Made by a program: the position numbers and the translations under genes
The notes under the pieces: generated by a model
What the model saw: the letters and a program-made list of their open reading frames with translations, nothing else
Told to the model about the DNA's origin: nothing
Databases searched by the model: none
Source: JBAXLO01 sp037134755
GTDB lineage: Bacteria > Bacteroidota > Bacteroidia > Bacteroidales > JACABE01
DNA: 5,945 nt
Assembly: GCA_037134755.1 (NCBI GenBank)
Contig: JBAXLO010000253.1
Location: 1 to 5,945, forward strand
Direction of reading: 5' to 3'
Shown here: piece by piece, positions 1-5,945 of the stretch
How the letters are laid out: each line of letters opens with the position of its first letter
Position numbering within the stretch: position 1 is the first letter of the stretch

Positions 1-51
1 TTAAACCAAGCAGTAATTAATTATTCATTCAACACTAAAAAGAGCGTATAA
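1..51 (+). CDS. 3' end of a small lipoprotein gene (partial, paralogue of the gene at 2287-2676)
   Basis: Only the last 16 codons and the TAA stop are inside the window; the start lies beyond the left edge. The reading frame gives LNQAVINYSFNTKKSV, identical to the C-terminus of the complete 129-residue lipoprotein at 2287-2676. The DNA is also identical, base for base, through the stop and into the next start codon. The final A of the stop is the first base of the next gene's ATG (TAATG), as at the second copy, so the two genes are probably translationally coupled. By analogy the full gene should encode an outer-membrane lipoprotein with an FDWKTT beta-sandwich-like domain. That is inferred from the paralogue, because too little is visible here to judge independently. 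Confidence 0.8.
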   Translation, partial: LNQAVINYSFNTKKSV

Positions 52-54
52 TGA
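1..54 (+). repeat. Direct repeat, left copy (lipoprotein 3' end plus next start codon)
   Basis: All 54 bases match 2626-2679 exactly. The repeat covers the end of the lipoprotein gene, the TAATG junction and one base past the ATG, after which the two downstream genes diverge at once. The true left limit is unknown because the window starts inside the repeat. Confidence 0.97.
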
Positions 55-2036
55 AAACAAATATCTTAAAATTAGGAATCGTATTAATAATTGGAATCTT
101 ATTCAGTTATAATACACAAGCACAAGTAACTTTAAATTGCGAATCAGGAAATAGAGCTACTGATCAAGCTAATTGCTGGGGCTTTGGAGCAACATCATAT
201 TCTCAAACATTGGTTATAGATGGAGCATGGTCAACCAAGAGTAATTCTTTAACTAATATATCTCTTGGTGCTAGTTGGGTAAAAACACCATGGATGAAGA
301 TGGGCAATGGGAATATCACTTTTAAAACAAGATTAGATGGTGCCGGAAATGGAGTTAGTATGAAAAGAGTTGTTGTGTCTTACGTTAAATATAATGCAAG
401 CAATTCACCTTACTATGAAAACGACCCTGTTAGGATTGACTCTCTCGAATTTACAAATTTCTCAAGCACTGCAATTCTAAGTGGTAGTATTACAATTCCA
501 GCTATAATAGCTAATGACAATACTAATATTTATAAAATACTATTTAGTTGGATTGGAACAGGTGGCAATGAAAGAGCTTACTCTGATGATTTTGTAATTC
601 CTGGTACTTATTGGTCTGATCCTTCAAATAGTTGCCTACCATTACCTCTTGCTCCTGTAGCTGATCCTACTTTCAGTCCGGCAGCCGGAACATATACTTC
701 AGCACAATCAGTTACTATTAGCACTACTACTTCTGGTGCAAGCATAAGATATACTACAGATGGTACTGCACCAAGTGATGTAAACGGAACTCTTTATACA
801 GGAGTAGTTAATGTTTCGCAAAATACTACTTTAAAAGCTTGTGCTTATAAAACAAATATGCCAAACAGTAGTGTTGTTTCAGGTGTTTATACAATTAAAT
901 GTGTTGCCCCAACATTTAGTGTTCCGGCAGGCACTTATACAGTTCAACAATCTTTACCTGTAAGCCTTTCAACAACTACATTAGGTGCAACAATAAGATA
1001 CACTATAGATGGAAGTACTCCTACCGAAAGTAATGGTACAGTTTATAGTAGTGCAATAAATATTAGCACAACCACAACTTTAAAAGCAATTGCTTATAAG
1101 AGTGGTTTAGCTGATAGCGATCCTTCAATCGCAATTTATACTATTTTTATTGATGCTGATGGCGATGGTGTGCCAGATGCTGAAGATGCTTATCCAACTG
1201 ATCCTACACGTGCTTTTAATAATTATTATCCTGCCTCAGCTACAAGTACATTAGCATTCGAAGATTTATGGCCTTCAAAAGGTGATTATGATATGAATGA
1301 TATTGTAGTAGATTATCAATTTAAAAATGTTATTAATACAGAAAATAAACTTATTGAAACTTTTGCAACATTTACTTTAAGAGCAACAGGTGCTAGTTTT
1401 TATAATGGATTTGGATTCCAATTATCATCTAATAATATCCCAAACTCTGCAATGCAAGTTACAGGTTCTGCTATTCATGAAAATTACATAATGCTAAATG
1501 CAAATGGTACAGAACAAGGACAAAACAAACCTACTATTATAGTATTTGACAATGCTTTTGATGTATTACAATATCCAGGTAGTGGTTACGGAATCAATAC
1601 AATTCCCGGTATTATTTATGCAACTCCCGTTACAATTACAATACATATTACTTACACACCTAACACTTATACAGCATCTGATCTTGATATAACTCATTTC
1701 AATCCTTTTATTATAGTAAACAAAGAAAGAGGCAAGGAAGTACATTTACCTGATTATGCTCCTACAGCACTAGTTAACCCGGCTTATTTTGGTACTGGTG
1801 ATGATAAATCAAATCCATCTCAAGGCAAATATTATAAAACAGCTAACAACTTACCATGGGCTCTTAACTTATCAAGTACTTTCAGTTATCCTATTGAAAA
1901 AGCAGAAATAACAAAAGCTTATCTTCACTTTATTGATTGGGTTGTAAGCAATGGCACTGATTATACTGATTGGTATACAAATACTGCTCCAGGTTATAGA
2001 AATAATAACAATATTTATTCAAGCGGAAAGAAATAA
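51..2036 (+). CDS. Exported LruC-domain protein with two chitobiase C-terminal-type repeats
   Basis: This is a complete 661-residue secreted protein. Residues 1-24 form a signal peptide (MKTN, a hydrophobic I/L/V/G core, then NTQA before Gln25); no lipobox is present. Residues ~25-202 are a Ser/Asn/aromatic-rich, probably beta-sandwich module (WGFGATSY, WVKTPWMKM, YWSDPSNSC) that I cannot assign to a named family. Residues 203-283 and 284-365 are two chitobiase/beta-hexosaminidase C-terminal-type repeats, each with an IRYT-DG core and an LKA-AYK strand. From D368 a calcium-binding-like DADGDGVPDAEDAYPTDP stretch opens a LruC domain, with the signature FEDLWPSKGDYDMND at residues 403-417 and a typical ending around FIDWVVSNGTDYTDWY. 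LruC is named after a Leptospira outer-membrane antigen; the domain is common in Bacteroidota surface proteins and its biochemical role is unclear. No type IX C-terminal sorting domain is evident. The start at 51 is supported by the signal peptide and by the TAATG overlap with the upstream lipoprotein gene. A terminator follows 35 bases after the stop. The surface location and a binding or adhesive role are inferred. Confidence 0.88.
   Translation: MKTNILKLGIVLIIGILFSYNTQAQVTLNCESGNRATDQANCWGFGATSYSQTLVIDGAWSTKSNSLTNISLGASWVKTPWMKMGNGNITFKTRLDGAGNGVSMKRVVVSYVKYNASNSPYYENDPVRIDSLEFTNFSSTAILSGSITIPAIIANDNTNIYKILFSWIGTGGNERAYSDDFVIPGTYWSDPSNSCLPLPLAPVADPTFSPAAGTYTSAQSVTISTTTSGASIRYTTDGTAPSDVNGTLYTGVVNVSQNTTLKACAYKTNMPNSSVVSGVYTIKCVAPTFSVPAGTYTVQQSLPVSLSTTTLGATIRYTIDGSTPTESNGTVYSSAINISTTTTLKAIAYKSGLADSDPSIAIYTIFIDADGDGVPDAEDAYPTDPTRAFNNYYPASATSTLAFEDLWPSKGDYDMNDIVVDYQFKNVINTENKLIETFATFTLRATGASFYNGFGFQLSSNNIPNSAMQVTGSAIHENYIMLNANGTEQGQNKPTIIVFDNAFDVLQYPGSGYGINTIPGIIYATPVTITIHITYTPNTYTASDLDITHFNPFIIVNKERGKEVHLPDYAPTALVNPAYFGTGDDKSNPSQGKYYKTANNLPWALNLSSTFSYPIEKAEITKAYLHFIDWVVSNGTDYTDWYTNTAPGYRNNNNIYSSGKK
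657..1145 (+). repeat. A-B pair of chitobiase-type repeats inside the LruC protein
   Basis: The A module (657-899, 81 codons) begins VADPTFSPAAGTY and ends YTIK. The B module (900-1145, 82 codons to the last YTI) begins CVAPTFSVPAGTY. The A length is identical to that of the A modules in the downstream giant protein, and the A-then-B order matches its two-module unit. The B module carries a two-residue insertion (QQSLPVSLS against PQSVSLS) relative to the downstream B modules. Both have the repeat core (IRYT-DG, LKA-AYK). A Cys near the end of A (C264) and the Cys opening B (C284) recur in the downstream array. Confidence 0.85.
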
Positions 2037-2071
2037 AGAATCTCATATTTTAATTATAAATAGTTTATTTG

Positions 2072-2101
2072 GAGGCTATCCCAAAAGGATAGCCTCTTTT
2101 T
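2072..2101 (+). terminator. Rho-independent terminator after the LruC gene
   Basis: A perfect 10-bp stem (GAGGCTATCC at 2072-2081 pairing with GGATAGCCTC at 2087-2096) closes a CAAAA loop and is followed at once by five T residues (2097-2101). It lies 35 bases after the LruC stop codon and points rightward. It should end the first cassette's transcript, which implies that the second lipoprotein gene has its own promoter. Confidence 0.93.
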
Positions 2102-2191
2102 ATTATACAATACTTTGGTTAGTATATCCACTTACTTTATTGAGAAAAAGGTTTCATAATGGGACAGAATATAGAATAAGGACTACAATGC

Positions 2192-2221
2192 TAAACTTGT
2201 AAATGAGTTATTTAAACTTGT
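2192..2221 (+). promoter_or_regulatory. Weak candidate promoter element(s): TAAACTTGT repeated twice
   Basis: TAAACTTGT occurs at 2192-2200 and again at 2213-2221, 21 bases apart. Each copy is one mismatch from the Bacteroidota -7 element TAnnTTTG. Neither has a clear TTTG -33 element at the usual spacing, so this is only a candidate. It is listed because the terminator at 2072-2101 implies a promoter between 2102 and 2286, and these are the closest matches seen. The paired spacing could equally be chance in AT-rich DNA. Confidence 0.2.
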
Positions 2222-2286
2222 GGCACATCATTTGAATATTCCATTATAGTAAAAATTGAATTCATTTAAATAATAATAATAATACA

Positions 2287-2676
2287 ATGAAAAATTTAAG
2301 AGTAATTTTAGTAGTGATGATAGGAGTAGTAATACTAAGTTCTTGTAGAAAAGAAGTAGTTCAACCTACTGCTACAGTTGCTACCAAACCACAAAATATG
2401 AATGAGCTTGTTGCTAGTCCAACTTTTGATTGGAAAACAACAAAAGATTATCAAATTACTTTATCAGGTAATTACAATGAAGTAGTAACAGTAAAATCTG
2501 CAAGTGGAGTTGTTTTTCATAAAGGATTTATGAAAACAGCTACATCATATAAAATAAGTTTAACAATACCTGCAAGCGAAAAGACAGTTCATCTGTTCTA
2601 TCACGGACAGGACATTGCTTGTCCATTAAACCAAGCAGTAATTAATTATTCATTCAACACTAAAAAGAGCGTATAA
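2287..2676 (+). CDS. Small outer-membrane-type lipoprotein with FDWKTT motif, partner of the surface protein
   Basis: This is a complete 129-residue lipoprotein. Residues 1-20 are a type II signal peptide: basic MKNLR, a Val/Ile/Leu core, and lipobox LSSC with C20 as the acylated Cys. The mature protein starts CRKEVVQP, then a Thr/Ala/Pro linker, then a single beta-rich domain from ~40 to 125 containing FDWKTTKDY (residues 47-55), a GVVFHKGF strand, IPASEKTVHLFYHGQ and a final VINYSF strand. In my recollection this type of domain accompanies LruC-type proteins in Bacteroidota; the exact function is unknown. A second Cys (C112) has no obvious partner in the mature chain. The gene overlaps the next start by one base (TAATG), which suggests coupled translation and a joint role, perhaps anchoring or chaperoning the large exported partner. 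The last 51 bases are identical to those of the upstream paralogue fragment. The start is supported by the signal peptide, and an A/T-rich leader precedes it. Confidence 0.88.
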   Translation: MKNLRVILVVMIGVVILSSCRKEVVQPTATVATKPQNMNELVASPTFDWKTTKDYQITLSGNYNEVVTVKSASGVVFHKGFMKTATSYKISLTIPASEKTVHLFYHGQDIACPLNQAVINYSFNTKKSV

Positions 2677-2679
2677 TGA
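2626..2679 (+). repeat. Direct repeat, right copy (lipoprotein 3' end plus next start codon)
   Basis: This stretch is identical to 1-54, at a distance of 2625 bases. Identity stops one base after the start codon of the downstream gene: ATGAG here against ATGAA in the left copy. Confidence 0.97.
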
Positions 2680-5600
2680 GAAGAATCCTAAAAATATCTT
2701 TAGTTGCATTGATCTTTATCACTTGCAACTTATTTGCTTTTAACAAAGCTTATTCAGCGGTTGTAAGTCCGTATCAAACTAACAGTGGACCGGGCACATC
2801 TGCAGATTTTATTATCACCCAAACTTCAGGAGTTTTAACTGTAACAGGTGGCAAAACATATATTATTAATTCTGCTTTCAATGGGACTGTAACTTTTGAG
2901 TCTTGGAATGGCGGTGGAGTTTTAAAGATTAATAATAGCAATGTAACGATTTCAGGAACTACATTAGGTAGCAACTGCCAGATCTTAGTATTACCAAATG
3001 CTACAGTTAACCTAACAAGTACAACTTCATGTGATGCAAATGCTGCAATTAATGTTTACACCGGAGGAACTGCTAATATAAGTAATCTAAGTTCAAACTC
3101 AACCGGCTCTAGTCTTTTAAACTATGGCACAACTACAATCTCTGCCTGGACAAATTCAGTTTCAGGTACTGTTACTAATTATGCTTACTACCATGCTTTA
3201 ACAGCTACGACTACTTCATCAAGTACTCCTACTGTAAATTATGGGGACATGATTTATGAAAGTGACTTTCAGGCAAACAATAATGTTACTAATTATTCTA
3301 ACCTTAATATAAAAGGTGATTTCTATGTTAATAATAGTGCAAATCTATACAACCATTGTAAAGTTGTTGTTGTTGGCAGTATGTATTTTAACGGAAGTAC
3401 TATTACTAGTGAACCTGACGGAGGTACTTCTATTACCGTTGGAAATCTTTTTAAAACTGCTTATGGTGTTTCAATAAAACTTAAGGATGCAAGTGTGCTA
3501 TTAACAAATAATTTAGAATGCTATGGTACTATTCAAGGTGATGGTACCTTAACAAGTAGTGTAAAAGTTACTAATAGTATTGTTAATATGTATAACGCAA
3601 CTATTACAGCAAGAATAGAATTATCTAGCCCTTCAGCAACTACTCCTCAGGGTTTAAATATAAATGGAGGTGCTGTTTATACTACAAATGCAAATGCAAC
3701 AAATTATATTGCCCCTTCAACTTGTTCTCCCGGTATTGGACAACCTATAACAGCAGATCTTTCAGTAATAAAAACGGTAAACAATTCTACACCTTCAGTT
3801 GGAAGCAATGTTACTTTTACAATAACTGCTACAAATAATGGCACTTCTAATGCAACGGGTGTTTCTGTAAAAGACACCTTACATTCAGGTTACACTTTTG
3901 TTAGTGCTACCCCTTCAACAGGTACATGGAGTGCTCCAAACTGGACAATAGGAAATTTAAACAATGGTGCTAGTGCAACTTTAACTGTTGTAGCAACTGT
4001 TAATTCAAGTGGAGCTTATGGTAATACTGCTACAATAAGTGGTACTCAAACTGACCCTGTTTCATCAAACAATACTGCTACAGTTACTGTGGCTCCTAAA
4101 TGTGCAATCCCAACTTACAATATTGCTGCCGGAACTTATAACGTCCCAAAGAATGTAACAATTTCGTGTGCGACAAGTGGGGTAACAATAAAATACACTA
4201 CAGATGGAAGTACACCTACTCAATCTCATGGTAGTTCTTATGAAGATGGTGTTACTGTTTCTTCATCTGAAACTTTAAAAGCAATAGCATATAAAACAGG
4301 CTTTACTGATAGTGATGTATCATCAGTAGCTTATACAATAAATTTATTACCTGTTGCTGATCCAACATTTACACCTACAGCAGGAACTTTTTCAACTGCA
4401 CAAACTGTAACTATTGCAACTACAACTTCAGGAGCAACTATTCGTTATACAACTGATGGCACTACTCCAAGTGATGTAAATGGAACTCTTTATCAAGGTG
4501 CAGTTACTATAAGTGCTAGTTCAACATTAAAAGCATGTGCATCTAAAACTAATATGCTTAATAGCAATGTAGTTTCAGGATCTTATGTTTTAAAATGTGT
4601 GTCACCTGTTATGAGTGTATTAACAGGAACATATTATGCACCACAATCAGTTACTTTATCAAGTACTACAAGTGGAGCATCTATAAGATATACAACTGAC
4701 GGAAGTATTCCAACTCTTACCAATGGAACAGTTTACGTAAGTGCAATTAGCGTTAGTGCAAATACTACTTTAAAAGCTGTAACATTCAATACAAATTGGA
4801 GTAGTAGTGATGTTTCTACACAAACTTATACTATAATATCTATACCTGTAGCTGATCCAACTTTCACACCAGCTGCCGGAACTTATGGTTCAGCACAAAG
4901 TGTAACGATAGCAACTACAACTTCCGGTGCAAGTATTCATTATACAATTGACGGAACTACTCCAAGTGATGTTAATGGTTTAAATTATTCACTCCCAATA
5001 AATATTGCAGCTAATACAACATTAAAAGCTTGTGCTTACAAAACTAATATGCTTAATAGCAATGTTGTTTCAGGAGCTTATGCTATAAAATGTGTTTCTC
5101 CTGTATTCAGTGTATTAGCTGGAACATATAATGTACCTCAATCAGTAAGTCTTTCAACAACTACTGTAGGTGCAACAATAAAATATACTACTGACGGAAC
5201 AACACCAAGTGCTAGTAATGGCACAGTTTACGCAAGTGCTATTACTATAAGTAGTACTACAACTTTAAAAGCTTATGCTTATCTAAGTGGGATGACTGAT
5301 GCAGATGTTTCAAGCGCTGCATATACTATACAATTCTTAACAGTAGCTGATCCTACATTTACACCAGCTGCCGGAACTTATGGTTCAGCACAAAGTGTAA
5401 CGATAGCTACCACAACTTCAGGAGCTAGTATCAAATATACTACAGATGGATCAACACCTAGTGATGTTAATGGCATATCTTATTCAGGAGCAATAAATAT
5501 TGCTGCTAATACAACTTTAAAAGCTATTGCTTACAAACAATATATGAATAATTCTAATGTTCTTTCTGGTGATTATGCAATTAAATGTGTATCTCCTGTA

Positions 5601-5945
5601 TTCAGTGTTGCAGCAGGAACTTATAATGTTCCTCAAGCAGTAACTTTATCAAGTACTACTAATGGTGTTACTATTAAATATACAACTGATGGAAGCACAC
5701 CAACACAAAACAATGGCACTTTATATGGCGGAGCAATTAATGTTTCATCAACATCTACAATAAGAGCTATAGCTTATAAAACAGGTATGGCTGATAGTGA
5801 TCCTTCAAGTGCTGCTTATACTATTTCATTCTTAACTGTAGCTGATCCTACATTTACACCAGCTGCCGGAACTTATGGTTCAGCACAAAGTGTAACGATA
5901 GCTACCACAACTTCAGGAGCTAGTATCAAATATACTACAGATGGA
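2676..5945 (+). CDS. Giant exported repeat protein: beta-helix-like region, DUF11, chitobiase-type repeat array (3' partial)
   Basis: The frame is open for 1090 codons from the ATG at 2676 to the right edge, with no stop. Residues 1-28 are a signal peptide (MRRILK, a hydrophobic core, cleavage near AYSA). Residues ~29-355 are rich in Asn, Ser, Thr and Gly, with short beta-strand patterns (GGVLKINNSNVTISG, NLNIKGDFYVNNSANL, VVVGSMYFNGSTI) that suggest a parallel beta-helix. Residues 360-474 look like a DUF11 domain: ADLSVIKTVNNSTPSVG, FTITATNNG, TGVSVKDTL, WTIGNLNNGASATLTV, then NTATV. From C476 to the edge come chitobiase C-terminal-type repeats in the order B A B A B A B A, the last one cut. 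The start is fixed by the signal peptide and by the TAATG overlap with the lipoprotein stop. The product is very probably a cell-surface or secreted adhesive or glycan-associated protein; this is inference. By analogy with the first cassette a LruC or other terminal domain may follow outside the window. Cys17 in the signal region sits in FITC, a poor lipobox. Confidence 0.92.
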   Translation, partial: MRRILKISLVALIFITCNLFAFNKAYSAVVSPYQTNSGPGTSADFIITQTSGVLTVTGGKTYIINSAFNGTVTFESWNGGGVLKINNSNVTISGTTLGSNCQILVLPNATVNLTSTTSCDANAAINVYTGGTANISNLSSNSTGSSLLNYGTTTISAWTNSVSGTVTNYAYYHALTATTTSSSTPTVNYGDMIYESDFQANNNVTNYSNLNIKGDFYVNNSANLYNHCKVVVVGSMYFNGSTITSEPDGGTSITVGNLFKTAYGVSIKLKDASVLLTNNLECYGTIQGDGTLTSSVKVTNSIVNMYNATITARIELSSPSATTPQGLNINGGAVYTTNANATNYIAPSTCSPGIGQPITADLSVIKTVNNSTPSVGSNVTFTITATNNGTSNATGVSVKDTLHSGYTFVSATPSTGTWSAPNWTIGNLNNGASATLTVVATVNSSGAYGNTATISGTQTDPVSSNNTATVTVAPKCAIPTYNIAAGTYNVPKNVTISCATSGVTIKYTTDGSTPTQSHGSSYEDGVTVSSSETLKAIAYKTGFTDSDVSSVAYTINLLPVADPTFTPTAGTFSTAQTVTIATTTSGATIRYTTDGTTPSDVNGTLYQGAVTISASSTLKACASKTNMLNSNVVSGSYVLKCVSPVMSVLTGTYYAPQSVTLSSTTSGASIRYTTDGSIPTLTNGTVYVSAISVSANTTLKAVTFNTNWSSSDVSTQTYTIISIPVADPTFTPAAGTYGSAQSVTIATTTSGASIHYTIDGTTPSDVNGLNYSLPINIAANTTLKACAYKTNMLNSNVVSGAYAIKCVSPVFSVLAGTYNVPQSVSLSTTTVGATIKYTTDGTTPSASNGTVYASAITISSTTTLKAYAYLSGMTDADVSSAAYTIQFLTVADPTFTPAAGTYGSAQSVTIATTTSGASIKYTTDGSTPSDVNGISYSGAINIAANTTLKAIAYKQYMNNSNVLSGDYAIKCVSPVFSVAAGTYNVPQAVTLSSTTNGVTIKYTTDGSTPTQNNGTLYGGAINVSSTSTIRAIAYKTGMADSDPSSAAYTISFLTVADPTFTPAAGTYGSAQSVTIATTTSGASIKYTTDG
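3753..4097 (+). other. DUF11-type domain (conserved repeat domain) in the giant protein
   Basis: Residues 360-474 show the usual DUF11 layout: an ADLSVIKT opening strand, a PSVGSNVTFTITATNNG segment, TGVSVKDTLHSGYTFVSATPSTGTW, then WTIGNLNNGASATLTVVATV and a closing SNNTATVTV. DUF11 is an Ig-like extracellular beta-sandwich found in bacterial surface proteins. Here it separates the beta-helix-like region from the repeat array, so it may act as a spacer or stalk. Only one copy is seen. Confidence 0.85.
5343..5450 (+). repeat. Perfect 108-base repeat, first copy (start of module A3)
   Basis: These 108 bases are identical to 5838-5945, one super-repeat later. Identity begins exactly at the Val codon that opens the A module (the preceding base differs, A against T). 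A 47-base core (5361-5407) is also identical in module A2 at 4866-4912. Confidence 0.97.
5838..5945 (+). repeat. Perfect 108-base repeat, second copy (module A4, cut by the window edge)
   Basis: This stretch is identical to 5343-5450 up to the last base of the window, so the true length of the identity is unknown. The B module between the two copies (5586-5837) is clearly diverged from the B module before A3 (5091-5342), so homogenisation seems confined to the A modules. Confidence 0.97.

Larger units (their letters stand above)
2037..2286 (+). other. Intergenic region between the two cassettes
   Basis: These 250 bases hold the terminator of the first cassette and then about 185 bases of AT-rich sequence that must contain the promoter and leader of the second lipoprotein gene. 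No RNA gene or convincing small gene was found. The leader just before the ATG at 2287 is pure A/T-rich sequence, including four TAA units (2271-2282), with no Shine-Dalgarno motif, as is usual in Bacteroidota. Confidence 0.7.
4101..5945 (+). repeat. Array of alternating A/B chitobiase-type repeats, 495-base super-repeat
   Basis: Seven complete modules and one partial module follow without linkers: B0 4101-4352, A1 4353-4595, B1 4596-4847, A2 4848-5090, B2 5091-5342, A3 5343-5585, B3 5586-5837, A4 5838-5945 (cut). Every A is exactly 81 codons and every B exactly 84, so the A+B unit is 495 bases with no length variation. A modules begin VADPTFTPAAGTY and end in a residue pair before KC; B modules begin CVSPV and end around YTI plus three residues. 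Both share the core (IKYTTDGS-P, NTTLKA-AYK, NSNV or DSD) of the chitobiase C-terminal-type family. Such modules sit next to catalytic domains in glycosidases and also occur as long arrays in surface proteins. No catalytic domain is visible here. Confidence 0.93.

Noticed and set aside
1951..2202. 83-codon plus-strand open frame overlapping the end of the LruC gene
   Set aside because: It overlaps the C-terminal LruC coding sequence in another frame, runs through the terminator hairpin, and its product (Ile/Leu-rich, then basic) has no recognisable domain. It is a shadow frame.
2231..2258. TTTG (2231-2234) followed by TAAAAATTG (2250-2258) as a Bacteroidota promoter
   Set aside because: The spacing is only 15 bases and the -7 match is poor, so it does not meet the TTTG / TAnnTTTG pattern at about 19-21 bases.
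2268..2284. TAA trinucleotide run just before the lipoprotein start as a phase-variation tract
   Set aside because: There are only four units in a generally A/T-rich leader, too short to argue for slippage-based switching.
2676..2729. Lipobox in the giant protein (Cys17 in LIFITC)
   Set aside because: The residue before the Cys is Thr and the -3 residue is Phe, a poor lipobox. A standard signal peptidase I site near AYSA (residues 25-28) fits better.
2774..2974. 66-codon minus-strand open frame
   Set aside because: It lies wholly inside the 5' part of the giant exported protein gene, whose frame has a signal peptide and is open for over 1000 codons; the antisense product is low-complexity Val/Pro/Leu.
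4101..5945. Regular direct repeats as a possible CRISPR array
   Set aside because: The repeats are 243-252 bases, lie in one open reading frame, and translate into a known extracellular repeat domain; there is no short repeat/spacer structure.

Overview
This is an AT-rich, plus-strand-only stretch that looks like Bacteroidota DNA. The evidence is a lipoprotein with an FDWKTT motif next to a LruC-domain protein, chitobiase-type surface repeats, A/T-rich leaders without a Shine-Dalgarno sequence, and a preference for AT-rich codons. I cannot name a genus. Every gene seen encodes an exported envelope or surface protein; no enzyme, RNA gene, mobile element or CRISPR array was found.

Layout: (1) positions 1-51 are the last 17 codons, including the stop, of a small lipoprotein gene cut by the left edge. 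(2) Positions 51-2036 encode a complete 661-residue exported protein with an N-terminal beta-rich module, two chitobiase C-terminal-type repeats and a LruC domain. (3) Positions 2037-2286 are an intergenic stretch with a strong intrinsic terminator (2072-2101) and an A/T-rich leader. (4) Positions 2287-2676 encode a complete 129-residue lipoprotein whose 3' end is identical to the fragment at 1-51. (5) Positions 2676-5945 are the first 1090 codons of a giant exported protein that runs off the right edge. It has a signal peptide, a beta-helix-like Asn/Ser/Thr/Gly-rich region, a DUF11 domain, and a growing array of chitobiase-type repeats.

The window is therefore two tandem copies of one cassette: a small lipoprotein followed, through a one-base TAATG overlap, by a large secreted repeat protein. 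The lipoprotein end is exactly conserved between the copies (54 of 54 bases). The large partners share only the chitobiase repeat type and otherwise have different N-terminal architectures. In the second partner the repeats form a regular two-module unit (81 + 84 residues, 495 bases), and the last two A modules are base-for-base identical over the 108 bases visible. The likely picture is a family of paralogous surface-protein cassettes evolving by duplication and repeat expansion. The function (adhesion, glycan binding or surface-layer structure) is inference.
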